DNA of 64,000 nucleotides from Streptomyces sp. HNM0575 (GCF_012726265.1 NZ_JAASAG010000007.1:186001-250000); one strand, 5' to 3'; shown: positions 50,383 through 60,241, numbered from the stretch's first letter. Notes: generated by a model not told the origin, from the sequence alone. Program-made: numbers and translations.

Positions 50383-53300
50383 ATGCGTGCATCGTTTCAG
50401 GCGGCCATTCCTGCCAAGCAGGGCATGTACGACCCCCGGTACGAGCACGACGCCTGCGGTGTCGGCTTTGTGGCCACCCTCACCGGTGAGCCCAGCCATG
50501 CCCTCGTCGAGCAGGGGCTGACCGTACTGCGCAACCTGGAGCACCGCGGCGCTACCGGAGCCGACCCGGAGACCGGCGACGGCGCCGGGCTGCTGCTCCA
50601 GGTCCCCGACGCGTTCCTGCGCGAGACGGTGGAGTTCGCCCTGCCGGAGGCGGGCGGCTACGCCGTGGGCATCGCCTTCCTCCCCGCCGAAGAGTCCGAG
50701 GCCGCAGAGGCCGTCTCGCAGATCGAGACGCTGGCGTCCGAAGAGGGACTGACCGTGCTCGGCTGGCGCGATGTGCCCGTCGCACCCGACCTGCTGGGTC
50801 CGGGCGCCCGCACCACGATGCCGTCGTTCCGGCAGCTGTTCGTCGGGGACGCCACGGCCGACAAGGACACCGGCGCTCCCCGTACGGGCATCGCGCTGGA
50901 CCGGCTCGCCTTCGTGCTGCGCAAGCGCGCCGAGCGTGAGGCCGGGGTCTACTTCCCCTCGCTCTCCTCCCGCACCCTCGTCTACAAGGGGATGCTGACC
51001 ACCGGGCAGCTGGAGCCGTTCTTCCCGGACCTGTCCGACCGCCGCTTCGCCAGCGCCATCGCGCTGGTGCACTCCCGCTTCTCCACCAACACCTTCCCGA
51101 GCTGGCCGCTGGCGCACCCGTACCGCTTCGTCGCGCACAACGGCGAGATCAACACGGTGCAGGGCAACCGCAACTGGATGCGCGCCCGCGAATCGCAGCT
51201 GTCCTCCAGCCTGTTCGGACGCGGCACCCATGCCGGCGAGGAGGAGCAGCGCAAGGCCCTGGAGCGGATCTTCCCCCTCAACACCCCCGGCGCCTCCGAC
51301 TCCGCGACCTTCGACGAGGTGCTGGAGCTGCTGCACCTGGGCGGGCGCTCACTGCCGCACTCGGTGCTGATGATGGTGCCCGAGGCGTGGGAGAACCACG
51401 ACTCGATGAGCCCCGCCCGCCGGGCCTTCTACCAGTACCACTCCACGATGATGGAGCCCTGGGACGGACCGGCCTGCGTCACCTTCACCGACGGCACCCA
51501 GGTCGGCGCCGTGCTCGACCGCAACGGGCTGCGCCCCGGCCGCTACTGGGTCACCGACGACGGTCTCGTCGTCCTCGGCTCCGAGGTCGGCGTCCTCGAC
51601 ATCGACCCGTCCCGCGTCGTGCGCAAGGGACGGCTCCAGCCCGGCCGGATGTTCCTCGTCGACACCGCAGAGCACCGCATCATCGAGGACGACGAGATCA
51701 AGGAGCAGCTCGCCTCCGAGCAGCCCTACCGGGAGTGGCTGGAGGCCGGGCTGATCGACCTGGCGGACCTGCCCGAGCGCGAGCACATCGTGCACACGCA
51801 CGCGTCCGTCACGCGCCGCCAGCAGACCTTCGGCTACACCGAGGAGGAGCTGCGCGTACTGCTCGCGCCGATGGCCAAGACCGTGGCGGAACCGATCGGC
51901 TCGATGGGCACCGACTCGCCCATCGCCGCCCTCTCCGAGCGGCCGCGGCTGATCTTCGACTACTTCACGCAGCTGTTCGCGCAGGTCACCAACCCGCCGC
52001 TGGACGCCATCCGCGAGGAGCTGGTCACCTCGCTGAACTCCTCACTCGGCCCGCAGGGCAACCTGCTGGAGCCGAACGCCGCGTCCTGTCGCAGCGTGAC
52101 CCTGCCCTTCCCGGTCATCGACAACGACGAGCTGGCCAAGCTCATACACATCAACGCCGACGGCGACCTGCCCGGCTTCAAGTCCACGACGCTGTCCGGG
52201 CTCTACCGCGTCAGCGCCGGCGGCAAGGGCCTGGCCGAGCGGCTCGGGGAGATCTGCGCCGAGGCCGACGCCGCCATCGAGGCCGGCGCCCGCCTGATCG
52301 TGCTGTCCGACCGGCACTCCGACGCCGAGCAGGCGCCGATCCCGTCGCTGCTGCTGACCTCCGCGGTCCACCACCACCTGATCCGCACCAAGCAGCGCAC
52401 CCAGGTCGGCCTGCTGGTCGAGGCCGGCGACGTGCGCGAGGTGCACCACGTCGCGCTGCTCATCGGCTACGGCGCCGCGGCCGTCAACCCGTACCTGGCG
52501 ATGGAGACCGTCGAGGACCTCGTACGTGCAGGCACGTTCCTGCCCGGCGACATGGACGCCGAGCAGGCCATCCGCAACCTCATCAAGGCGCTCGGCAAGG
52601 GCGTGCTGAAGGTGATGTCCAAGATGGGCATCTCCACCGTCGCCTCCTACCGCGGCGCCCAGGTCTTCGAGGCCGTGGGGCTCGACGAGTCCTTCGTGGA
52701 CACCTACTTCCACGGCACGACGACGAAGATCGGCGGCGCCGACCTGGACGTCATCGCCAAGGAGGTCGCCGCACGCCACGCCAAGGCCTACCCGGCCACC
52801 GGCATCGCTCCGGCGCACCGCGCGCTGGAGATCGGCGGCGAGTACCAGTGGCGCCGCGAGGGCGAGCCGCACCTGTTCGACCCGGACACGGTCTTCCGCC
52901 TCCAGCACTCCACGCGCGCCCGCCGCTACGACATCTTCAAGCAGTACACCCAGCGCGTCGACGAGCAGTCCGAGCGCCTGATGACGCTGCGCGGCCTCTT
53001 CCAGCTCAAGGACGAGCGGCCCTCCGTGCCGATCGAGGAGGTGGAGCCCGTGAGCGAGATCGTCAAGCGGTTCTCCACCGGCGCCATGTCCTACGGCTCC
53101 ATCTCGCAGGAGGCCCACGAGACGCTCGCCATCGCCATGAACCAGCTGGGCGGCAAGTCCAACACCGGTGAGGGCGGCGAGGACGCGGTCCGTCTCTACG
53201 ACCCGGCGCGCCGCTCCTCGATCAAGCAGGTCGCCTCCGGGCGCTTCGGCGTCACCAGCGAGTACCTCGTCAACTCCGACGACATCCAGATCAAGATGGC

Positions 53301-55005
53301 CCAGGGCGCCAAGCCCGGCGAGGGCGGCCAGCTGCCCGGCCACAAGGTCTATCCGTGGGTCGCCAAGACGCGGCACTCCACTCCCGGCGTCGGCCTCATC
53401 TCGCCGCCGCCGCACCACGACATCTACTCCATCGAGGACCTCGCCCAGCTCATCCACGACCTGAAGAACGCCAACCCGCGGGCCCGTATCCACGTCAAGC
53501 TCGTCTCCGAGGTCGGCGTCGGCACGGTTGCCGCGGGCGTCTCCAAGGCACACGCCGACGTGGTGCTCATCTCCGGGCACGACGGCGGTACGGGCGCCTC
53601 CCCGCTGACCTCCCTCAAGCACGCGGGCGGCCCCTGGGAGCTGGGCCTGGCCGAGACGCAGCAGACGCTGCTGCTCAACGGGCTGCGCGACCGCATCGTC
53701 GTGCAGACCGACGGGCAGCTGAAGACCGGCCGGGACGTGGTCGTCGCGGCGCTGCTGGGCGCCGAGGAGTTCGGCTTCGCGACGGCGCCGCTGGTCGTCT
53801 CCGGGTGCGTGATGATGCGCGTGTGCCACCTGGACACCTGCCCGGTCGGCATCGCCACGCAGAACCCGGTGCTGCGCGAGCGCTACAACGGCAAGGCCGA
53901 ATTCGTCGTGAACTACTTCCAGTTCATCGCCGAAGAGGTGCGGGAGTTCCTCGCCGAGCTGGGCTTCCGCAGCCTCGACGAGGCCATCGGGCACGCCGAA
54001 CTCCTCGACGTCTCCCGGGCAGTGGACCACTGGAAGGCACAGGGCCTGGACCTGGAGCCGCTGCTGCACGTACCGGATCTGCCCGACGGCGCCGTCATGC
54101 ACCAGGCCGTCGAGCAGGACCACGGCCTGGCCAAGGCCCTCGACAACGAGCTGATCAAGCTGTCCGCGGACGCGCTGTCCGCCGACTCCGCGCAGGAGGC
54201 ACAGCCCGTACGCGGCCAAGTCGCGATCCGCAACATCAACCGCACCGTCGGCACGATGCTCGGCCACGAGGTGACGAAGAAGTTCGGCGGCGCCGGACTG
54301 CCCGACGACACCGTCGACATCACCTTCACCGGCTCCGCCGGCCAGTCCTTCGGCGCGTTCCTGCCGCGCGGCGTGACGCTGCGCCTGGAGGGCGACGCCA
54401 ACGACTATGTCGGCAAGGGGCTTTCGGGTGGACGGCTGGTGGTGCGCCCCGACCGGAGCGCCGACCACCTCGCCGAGTTCTCCACGATCGCGGGCAACAC
54501 CCTCGCCTACGGCGCCACCGGCGGCGAGATCTTCCTGCGGGGACGCGTGGGCGAGCGCTTCTGCGTACGCAACTCCGGCGCGCTCGTCGTCTCGGAGGGC
54601 GTGGGCGACCACGGCTGCGAGTACATGACGGGCGGCGCGGCCGTCGTACTGGGCGAGACCGGACGCAACTTCGGCGCCGGCATGTCCGGAGGCGTCGCCT
54701 ACGTCATCGACCTCGACCCCGCCAACGTCAACGCCGGCCTGCGGGACGCCGTCTTCGGCCACGAGGACCTCGACGACGTGGACAGGCATTGGCTGCACGA
54801 CGCCGTGCGGCGCCATCAGCAGGAGACCGGCTCGACCGTCGCCGAGGCGCTGCTGGCCGACTGGGACCGCTCCGTCACCCGCTTCGGCAAGGTCATCCCC
54901 GCCACGTACAAGGCAGTGCTCGCCGCCAAGGACGCCGCCGAGCGAGCCGGACTCAGCGAGTCCGAGACCCACGAGAAGATGATGGAGGCGGCGACCAATG
55001 GCTGA
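50383..55005 (+). CDS. gltB: Glutamate synthase (NADPH), large subunit
   Basis: Makes two glutamates from glutamine and 2-oxoglutarate, together with GltD. 1540 residues. A 24-residue propeptide ends before Cys25 in EHDACGVGF, the N-terminal nucleophile of the glutaminase domain. Next come the central domain and the FMN/synthase domain (STGAMSYGSISQEAHETLA; GGKSNTGEGGED; VLISGHDGGTGASPLTS). The 3Fe-4S ligands are in CHLDTCPVGIATQ. The C-terminal beta-helix domain contains NDYVGKGLSGGRLVV. All domains complete. gltD starts 8 bases before its stop. Confidence 0.98.
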   Translation: MRASFQAAIPAKQGMYDPRYEHDACGVGFVATLTGEPSHALVEQGLTVLRNLEHRGATGADPETGDGAGLLLQVPDAFLRETVEFALPEAGGYAVGIAFLPAEESEAAEAVSQIETLASEEGLTVLGWRDVPVAPDLLGPGARTTMPSFRQLFVGDATADKDTGAPRTGIALDRLAFVLRKRAEREAGVYFPSLSSRTLVYKGMLTTGQLEPFFPDLSDRRFASAIALVHSRFSTNTFPSWPLAHPYRFVAHNGEINTVQGNRNWMRARESQLSSSLFGRGTHAGEEEQRKALERIFPLNTPGASDSATFDEVLELLHLGGRSLPHSVLMMVPEAWENHDSMSPARRAFYQYHSTMMEPWDGPACVTFTDGTQVGAVLDRNGLRPGRYWVTDDGLVVLGSEVGVLDIDPSRVVRKGRLQPGRMFLVDTAEHRIIEDDEIKEQLASEQPYREWLEAGLIDLADLPEREHIVHTHASVTRRQQTFGYTEEELRVLLAPMAKTVAEPIGSMGTDSPIAALSERPRLIFDYFTQLFAQVTNPPLDAIREELVTSLNSSLGPQGNLLEPNAASCRSVTLPFPVIDNDELAKLIHINADGDLPGFKSTTLSGLYRVSAGGKGLAERLGEICAEADAAIEAGARLIVLSDRHSDAEQAPIPSLLLTSAVHHHLIRTKQRTQVGLLVEAGDVREVHHVALLIGYGAAAVNPYLAMETVEDLVRAGTFLPGDMDAEQAIRNLIKALGKGVLKVMSKMGISTVASYRGAQVFEAVGLDESFVDTYFHGTTTKIGGADLDVIAKEVAARHAKAYPATGIAPAHRALEIGGEYQWRREGEPHLFDPDTVFRLQHSTRARRYDIFKQYTQRVDEQSERLMTLRGLFQLKDERPSVPIEEVEPVSEIVKRFSTGAMSYGSISQEAHETLAIAMNQLGGKSNTGEGGEDAVRLYDPARRSSIKQVASGRFGVTSEYLVNSDDIQIKMAQGAKPGEGGQLPGHKVYPWVAKTRHSTPGVGLISPPPHHDIYSIEDLAQLIHDLKNANPRARIHVKLVSEVGVGTVAAGVSKAHADVVLISGHDGGTGASPLTSLKHAGGPWELGLAETQQTLLLNGLRDRIVVQTDGQLKTGRDVVVAALLGAEEFGFATAPLVVSGCVMMRVCHLDTCPVGIATQNPVLRERYNGKAEFVVNYFQFIAEEVREFLAELGFRSLDEAIGHAELLDVSRAVDHWKAQGLDLEPLLHVPDLPDGAVMHQAVEQDHGLAKALDNELIKLSADALSADSAQEAQPVRGQVAIRNINRTVGTMLGHEVTKKFGGAGLPDDTVDITFTGSAGQSFGAFLPRGVTLRLEGDANDYVGKGLSGGRLVVRPDRSADHLAEFSTIAGNTLAYGATGGEIFLRGRVGERFCVRNSGALVVSEGVGDHGCEYMTGGAAVVLGETGRNFGAGMSGGVAYVIDLDPANVNAGLRDAVFGHEDLDDVDRHWLHDAVRRHQQETGSTVAEALLADWDRSVTRFGKVIPATYKAVLAAKDAAERAGLSESETHEKMMEAATNG

Positions 55006-56458
55006 CCCCAAGGGCTTCCTGAACACCGACCGTGAGGTCGCGCAGTCCCGGCCCGTGGATGAGCGGGTCAAGGACTGGAACGAGGTGTACGTACCGGGCT
55101 CGCTGCTGCCCATCGTCAGCAAGCAGGCGGGACGCTGCATGGACTGCGGCATCCCCTTCTGCCACCAGGGCTGCCCGCTGGGCAATCTGATCCCCGAGTG
55201 GAACGACTACGCCTACCGCGAGGACTGGGCGGCGGCGAGCGAGCGGCTGCACGCGACGAACAACTTCCCCGAGTTCACGGGGCGGCTGTGTCCCGCGCCG
55301 TGCGAGTCGGCGTGCGTGCTGGGCATCAACCAGCCGCCGGTGACCATCAAGAACGTCGAGGTCACCATCATCGACAAGGCGTGGGACAACGGCCACGTCA
55401 CGCCGCAGCCGCCCGACCGGCTCTCCGGCAAGACCGTCGCCGTCGTCGGCTCCGGCCCGGCCGGTCTCGCGGCGGCACAGCAGCTGACGCGCGCGGGCCA
55501 CACCGTCGTCGTCTACGAGCGCGCCGACCGGCTCGGCGGGCTGCTGCGCTACGGCATCCCCGAGTTCAAGATGGAGAAGCGGCACATCAACCGGCGCATC
55601 GAGCAGATGCGTACGGAAGGCACCAAGTTCCGTACAGAGGTGGAGATCGGCCGCGACATCGACGCGAAGAAGCTGCGCAAGCGGCACGACGCCGTCGTCA
55701 TCGCGGCGGGGGCCACCACGGCCCGCGACCTCAAGGTGCCGGGCCGCGAACTGGGCGGCATCCACCAGGCGATGGAGTACCTGCCGCCGTCCAACAAGGT
55801 GCAGGAGGGCGACCTGACGGTCTCCCCGATCACCGCCGAGGGCAAGCACGTCGTCGTCATCGGCGGCGGCGACACCGGCGCCGACTGCGTCGGTACGGCG
55901 CACCGCCAGGGCGCGGCGTCCGTGACCCAGCTGGAGATCATGCCCAAGCCGGGCGAGGAGCGGGCACCGCACCAGCCGTGGCCGACCTTCCCCATGCTCT
56001 ACAAGGTCACCTCCGCGCACGAGGAGGGCGGCGAGCGGGTCTACTCCGTCAACACCACCCACTTCGAGGGCGACGAGGACGGCAACGTCCAGTGGCTGCA
56101 CCTGGTCGAGGTGGAGATGAAGGACGGCAAGCTGGAGCAGAAGCCCGGCACCGAGCAGCGGATCCCCGCCCAACTGGTCACGCTGGCAATGGGATTCACC
56201 GGTGTCGACCGTGAGAACGGCCTGGTGGAGCAGTTCGGCGTCGACCTGGACGAGCGCGGCAACGTCGCCCGCGACGACAACTACGCGACCAGCGTCGACG
56301 GCGTCTTCGTCGCCGGAGACGCGGGCCGCGGCCAGTCGCTGATCGTGTGGGCCATCGCCGAGGGCCGCTCCGCGGCCAAGGGCGTCGACCGCTACCTCAT
56401 GGGCGCCAGCGCGCTCCCGTCGCCCATCGCGCCGACGGACCGCGCCATGGCGGTCTGA
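54998..56458 (+). CDS. gltD: Glutamate synthase, small subunit
   Basis: 486 residues. Transfers electrons from NADPH through FAD and two 4Fe-4S clusters to GltB. N-terminal Cys clusters: GRCMDCGIPFCHQGCPLGN and LCPAPCESACVLGI. FAD site TVAVVGSGPAGLAAAQQL; NADPH site HVVVIGGGDTGADCVGTA; C-terminal GVFVAGDAGRGQSLIVWAIAEGR. Starts inside the gltB 3' end (8-base overlap). A strong terminator follows. Confidence 0.98.
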   Translation: MADPKGFLNTDREVAQSRPVDERVKDWNEVYVPGSLLPIVSKQAGRCMDCGIPFCHQGCPLGNLIPEWNDYAYREDWAAASERLHATNNFPEFTGRLCPAPCESACVLGINQPPVTIKNVEVTIIDKAWDNGHVTPQPPDRLSGKTVAVVGSGPAGLAAAQQLTRAGHTVVVYERADRLGGLLRYGIPEFKMEKRHINRRIEQMRTEGTKFRTEVEIGRDIDAKKLRKRHDAVVIAAGATTARDLKVPGRELGGIHQAMEYLPPSNKVQEGDLTVSPITAEGKHVVVIGGGDTGADCVGTAHRQGAASVTQLEIMPKPGEERAPHQPWPTFPMLYKVTSAHEEGGERVYSVNTTHFEGDEDGNVQWLHLVEVEMKDGKLEQKPGTEQRIPAQLVTLAMGFTGVDRENGLVEQFGVDLDERGNVARDDNYATSVDGVFVAGDAGRGQSLIVWAIAEGRSAAKGVDRYLMGASALPSPIAPTDRAMAV

Positions 56459-56490
56459 CCGGGCCCGGCCTCCGCCCGGCCTCCGCACGG

Positions 56491-56532
56491 CCACGGCACT
56501 CGCCCACCACCCGACCGGGGCGGGTGCCGTGG
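56491..56532. terminator. Terminator after gltBD
   Basis: CCACGGCACTCGCCC (56491-56505) pairs with GGGCGGGTGCCGTGG (56518-56532) with one G-U pair and a 12-base loop, 33 bases after the gltD stop and 32 bases before the convergent small gene. Confidence 0.85.
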
Positions 56533-56563
56533 TGTGCGTGCGGATCCCCGTCCTGCCGCTCGC

Positions 56564-56926
56564 TCAGCCGTCGTACGCGCCGTACGCGCTGAACTCGCCG
56601 TACTCTCCGGCCTCTTCGTATGCTCCGGCTGCCGCGGCACGCCGGGCCAGCCGGCTCTCGCGCCGGCCTTCGTAGCGCTCCCTGCGGTTGCTCGCCTTCA
56701 CCATCCGCTGCCACTCCTTGACGCAGCCGCGCCTGTTGCATCCGGAACAGCAGCTGCGAGTGAACAGCAGCGCGTCGGGGTGCTCCCAGCGGCAGCGGGT
56801 GCCGCCCTGCTCGCGGGCCGGCCGGGGCGGCAGGTCGCAGTCGCCGAAGCGGTGGTCGTGCACGGGGCGCGGTGCGTGCTCCGCGTGGCGGACCCACAGC
56901 GGCTTCGTCTTGTCCGTACGGGACAT
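56564..56926 (-). CDS. Cys-rich small protein of unknown function
   Basis: 120 residues; ATG preceded by GGAAGGAA. It has a His/Asp-rich N-terminal half (HAEHAPRPVHDHRFGDCDLP), a central RCRWEHPD and a compact Cys cluster CCSGCNRRGC followed by a basic helix (KEWQRMVKASNRRERYEGRR). The tail is Ala/Glu/Tyr/Gly. Five clustered Cys plus His suggest a zinc site, and the basic helix could bind nucleic acid, but neither is shown. I do not recognise a named family. Confidence 0.7.
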   Translation of the reverse strand: MSRTDKTKPLWVRHAEHAPRPVHDHRFGDCDLPPRPAREQGGTRCRWEHPDALLFTRSCCSGCNRRGCVKEWQRMVKASNRRERYEGRRESRLARRAAAAGAYEEAGEYGEFSAYGAYDG

Positions 56927-57001
56927 CGCGTTCCTTCCGGAACCGCCGCCCGGACTCCCGGACTCTCCGGGCGGGCGGCTAGGTTCGGAACCTCACCGCG
57001 A

Positions 57002-57673
57002 TCACCTCCCTCCCCTGTCCGCGGAACCGGCCGCGCGACCGGCCCGGTACACCAGCAGATACCGCCACCACAGCAGCCTGCGCAGCGTCGCGCCGGGCAG
57101 CAGCCGTGCGGCCTCCGCCCTGGTCTCGGCGTACGACAGCGGCGGCGGCCAGACGATCGGCACCTGCACCGGCGGCTCCGCACGGCGGAAGTGCAGCAGC
57201 CGCTGCGTGTTGAGCACGGCCAGCGCGGGCAGCGCGCACACGAAGTCGGCCGCCGTCCTGGCCGGAAGGAGCCCCACCACGGCCAGGACCCCGCCCGGGG
57301 CGAGGGCCTTCCGCAGCGTCAGCACCGTCTCGAACGGCATGTGGTGGAGGCTGGCGACGCACGAGATGAAGTCGTAGCGCCCGTCGGGCAGTTGGCCCTC
57401 GTCGCCCTCGCGGATGTCGGCCTGGCGACCCTCGCGGATGTCGGCCTGGCGGAAGCGGGGGCCCGGGCTCTCCGCGGTCGCGCCGGCGCTCTCGGCCCGC
57501 GCCGCCCGGATGACATCCGCGTCGGCGTCCACGCCCTCGACGTCCAGTCCGTGCCTCGCCAGCAGCCGTGCGAAGCGCCCCGTACCGCACCCGACGTCGA
57601 GCGCGGTGCGCGCGCCGTCCGGCACCTGCCTCAACAGCAGCGGGTGGTAATGGTCGTTGAAGTCGAACGCCAC
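57002..57673 (-). CDS. Class I SAM-dependent methyltransferase
   Basis: 223 residues from GTG 57673. Motif I ALDVGCGTGRFARLLA, acidic motif VEGVDADAD, motif II region with ADIREG, and DFISCVASLHHMPFETVL. The C-terminus has VPIVWPPPLSYAETRAEAARLLPG, as in small-molecule methyltransferases of the UbiE/BioC-like group. An eight-residue block (RQADIREG) is present twice in a row, from a 24-base duplication at about 57406-57453, inside the SAM-binding fold. Whether it still works is unclear. Substrate unknown. Confidence 0.85.
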   Translation of the reverse strand: MAFDFNDHYHPLLLRQVPDGARTALDVGCGTGRFARLLARHGLDVEGVDADADVIRAARAESAGATAESPGPRFRQADIREGRQADIREGDEGQLPDGRYDFISCVASLHHMPFETVLTLRKALAPGGVLAVVGLLPARTAADFVCALPALAVLNTQRLLHFRRAEPPVQVPIVWPPPLSYAETRAEAARLLPGATLRRLLWWRYLLVYRAGRAAGSADRGGR

Positions 57674-57799
57674 GCGCCCGGACCCTACCGGTGCCCGCCC
57701 GCGCGCCACCACGGAATTACGTGGGGGCGTTCCCGGAGATCGGCGGAACCGTCCGCGCACCTCTTCCGTCAGAGCGGTGAAGCAGGAGGTAGATCGAAG

Positions 57800-58291
57800 A
57801 TGCGACGCAGCACGACAGGCACCACCCGACGCAAGGCCGCGCTCGTCCTGGCCCCGGCGATGGCCGCCGTGGCGCTGACGGCGACGGCCTGCGGGGGCGA
57901 CGGGCAGACCGTCAGCAGCAAGCCCGCGGAGAAGCAGACCCGCTTCGAGAAGCGAGCCGCGCAGATCGAGCAGGTCTGGCCGAAGGTGGACAAGACCAAG
58001 GGCAGGCACCGGGACATGCTGCCGCTCGAAGCCGCCCAGCGGCCCGTGCACGGCAAGGAGGACAACCTGACCGTGACCGTCGGGCACGGCGGATGCGAGA
58101 CGAAGTACGGGGCCCGCGTGCACGAGACGAGCAAGCTCGTGATCGTCTCGGGCTGGTCGAAGCAGGACAAGAAGGCCGACTTCTGCACCAAGCAGATCGT
58201 CACGGACAAGACCAAGGTCGAGCTGAAGAGCGAACTGGGCAAGCGCACCGTCGTCGACGCGGCGACGGGCAAGACCCTGCTGAAGGGCTGA
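57800..58291 (+). CDS. Predicted lipoprotein
   Basis: 163 residues. ATG with GGAGGT 9 bases upstream. Signal sequence RKAALVLAPAMAAVALTATAC with lipobox Cys31. The mature part is Lys-rich and has two further Cys (HGGCETKYG; DFCTKQIVTD) that could form a disulfide outside the cell. It ends KTKVELKSELGKRTVVDAATG. I recognise no family; probably a surface-anchored protein of Streptomyces. Followed by a strong terminator. Confidence 0.8.
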   Translation: MRRSTTGTTRRKAALVLAPAMAAVALTATACGGDGQTVSSKPAEKQTRFEKRAAQIEQVWPKVDKTKGRHRDMLPLEAAQRPVHGKEDNLTVTVGHGGCETKYGARVHETSKLVIVSGWSKQDKKADFCTKQIVTDKTKVELKSELGKRTVVDAATGKTLLKG

Positions 58292-58388
58292 TTCACAGCC
58301 GAATACACGGCCCCGCGAGGGCTGAGCGACTCCGCGTACGGGCGTCGCGGCAGCCCCGCGGCCACTGAACGCCGGTTGGCTCCCGGCT

Positions 58389-58428
58389 GGCAGGCCCCGC
58401 ACCACGTTCTCGTGGTGCGGGGCCTGCC
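58389..58428. terminator. Perfect 18-bp stem terminator
   Basis: GGCAGGCCCCGCACCACG (58389-58406) pairs with its exact complement at 58411-58428 around a TTCT loop, 98 bases after the lipoprotein stop. Fits a factor-independent terminator without U-tract. Confidence 0.88.
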
Positions 58429-58565
58429 GTGTGCAGATGCAGGTCTGATAGTTTCGGCCCGACCTCGTCCTATTTCTCCGACCCACCATCACAACCACGC
58501 GGCGGTCAGGGGGACTTGAGAAGCATCCGTGCTCTCCGGTGTCCGTCGCGGACAGGAGCCTGTGC

Positions 58566-59447
58566 GTGAGCGAGGCACTGCCGAGCGGCCAGAGTGCGCC
58601 CACGGTGCTGCGTATCGTCCTCGGGAAGCGGCTTAAGGAGCTGCGGGAGACCCGGGGCATCTCCCTGGAGGGTGCGGCGAAGGCGCTGAGCGTCAGCCAT
58701 CTGACGATCCGCCGTATCGAGAACGCCCAAGTGAGCCTGAAGATCCCGTATGTGAGGGAGCTGCTGAGGCTCTACGAGGTCACCGAGGAGGAGACCCGCG
58801 ACTTCACGGGCATGGCCGAGCGCGCCAACGAGCCTGGCTGGTGGCACGACTACAAGACGGCACTGCCCGACTGGTTCCGCGCATACGTCTCCCTGGAGAC
58901 GGCCGCGCAGGTCATCCGCGTCTACGAACCGCACTACATGACGGGCCTGTTGCAGACCCGCGACTACGCACGGGCCGTGATCCGCGCCGGCTTCCCCTAC
59001 GAGTCGGAGGACGCCCTCGAACACCGCGTCGACCTGCGGCTGCGCAGACAGGCGCTGCTCGATTCGCCCGACATGCCGACGCTGTGGGTGGTCCTGGAGG
59101 AGGCGGCGCTGCGGCGCCTGGTCGGCGGTCCCGCCGTGATGCGCACGCAGATCGAGCGTCTGATGGAGGCCGCGCAGCACCCCCGCATCACGCTCCGCAT
59201 CCTTCCGCTGGCCGCCGGCGCGCACTCCGGTACGAGCGGCCACATGACGTATTTCCGCTTCCAGGAACGGGAGTTGCAGGACATCGTCTACACGGAGGTG
59301 GGTCTCACCAGCGCCGTGTACCTGGACCAGCGGCCCGACGTGGTGGCGCACCTGGAGGCCTACACCCGCGTCTCGCGGCTCGCCTCCGAGCTGCTGCCCG
59401 ACACGCGCACCTATCTCGACCATCTGCGAAAGGAGTTCAACAGATGA
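58566..59447 (+). CDS. XRE-family regulator with DUF5753 domain
   Basis: 293 residues from GTG 58566 (AGGAG 7 bases upstream; GTG 58539 lacks one). N-terminal helix-turn-helix: GKRLKELRETRGISLEGAAKALSVSHLTIRRIENAQ. The DUF5753 part follows: RVYEPHYMTGLLQTRDYARAVI, RQALLDSPDMPTLWVVLEEAALRR, HPRITLRILPLAAGAH. Streptomyces have dozens of these, mostly paired with a small DUF397 gene; here the coupled partner is a SAM methyltransferase instead (ATGA overlap). The role is unknown. Confidence 0.92.
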   Translation: MSEALPSGQSAPTVLRIVLGKRLKELRETRGISLEGAAKALSVSHLTIRRIENAQVSLKIPYVRELLRLYEVTEEETRDFTGMAERANEPGWWHDYKTALPDWFRAYVSLETAAQVIRVYEPHYMTGLLQTRDYARAVIRAGFPYESEDALEHRVDLRLRRQALLDSPDMPTLWVVLEEAALRRLVGGPAVMRTQIERLMEAAQHPRITLRILPLAAGAHSGTSGHMTYFRFQERELQDIVYTEVGLTSAVYLDQRPDVVAHLEAYTRVSRLASELLPDTRTYLDHLRKEFNR

Positions 59448-60241
59448 CGGACTCCTCCGAGGTCGACACGAGCAGACCGCACGCCGCGCGCATCTACGAC
59501 TACATTCTGGGCGGCAAGGACTGGTTCCCCGTCGACAAGGAGGCGGGGGAGCAGGTCACGAGGATCTTCCCCCACATCGCGACGCAGGCCCGCGCGAACC
59601 GGGACTACATGCACCGCGCGGTGCGGCTCGTCGCCCGCGAGTTCGGCGTCAGGCAGTTCCTCGACATCGGCACCGGCATCCCCACCGCGCCAAATCTGCA
59701 CCAGGTCGCCCAGGAGGTGGCCCCCGACAGCAGCGTCGTCTACGCCGATCACGACCCTCTCGTACTCGAGTACGCGGACGCGCTCATGCACAGCACGCCA
59801 GAGGGCAGCACCGCCTACGTGCAGGCCGATGTGCGCCGCGACTCCGTCCTCGACAGCCGCGAGGTGCGCGAGACCCTCGACCTGGACAGGCCGGTCGCGC
59901 TGTCGCTGCTGGCGCTGCTGCACTTCGTACCGGACGAGCACGGCCCGCAGGAGCTGGTCCGCTCGATGCTGCGACGGCTGGCGCCCGGCAGCTTCCTGCT
60001 TCTCTCCCACGCCACCGCCGACTTCGACGAAGAAGGCCAGCTGGAGGGGGTCAAGAAGGTCTACGACCAGAGCGGAACGCCCGTGCAGCTCCGTGGCGAG
60101 GCGGAGGTCCGGGTCTTCTTCGACGGGCTGGAGATGATCGAGCCCGGTCTGGTCCCGGTCCACCGCTGGCGGCCCGACGGGCCCACCACGATCAGCGACG
60201 CGGAGTCCTGCGTCTACGCGGGAGTGGCCCGCAAGGCCTGA
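59444..60241 (+). CDS. SAM-dependent methyltransferase, Methyltransf_19 (DUF574) type
   Basis: 265 residues; ATGA overlap with the regulator gene. Opening signature RPHAARIYDYILGGKDWFPVDKEAGEQ, then QFLDIGTGIPTAPNLHQVAQ (SAM-binding motif), VYADHDPLVLEYADALM, and SLLALLHFVPDEHGPQELV. This is the large actinobacterial DUF574 family, whose substrates are mostly unknown. Coupling to an XRE-DUF5753 regulator is a common but unexplained arrangement. Confidence 0.92.
   Translation: MTDSSEVDTSRPHAARIYDYILGGKDWFPVDKEAGEQVTRIFPHIATQARANRDYMHRAVRLVAREFGVRQFLDIGTGIPTAPNLHQVAQEVAPDSSVVYADHDPLVLEYADALMHSTPEGSTAYVQADVRRDSVLDSREVRETLDLDRPVALSLLALLHFVPDEHGPQELVRSMLRRLAPGSFLLLSHATADFDEEGQLEGVKKVYDQSGTPVQLRGEAEVRVFFDGLEMIEPGLVPVHRWRPDGPTTISDAESCVYAGVARKA

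Noticed and set aside
52042..55185. Very long open frame on the minus strand opposite gltB/gltD (over 1000 codons)
   Set aside because: It mirrors gltB codon structure in high-GC DNA, has no ribosome-binding site or recognisable domain, and the plus-strand genes are unmistakable.
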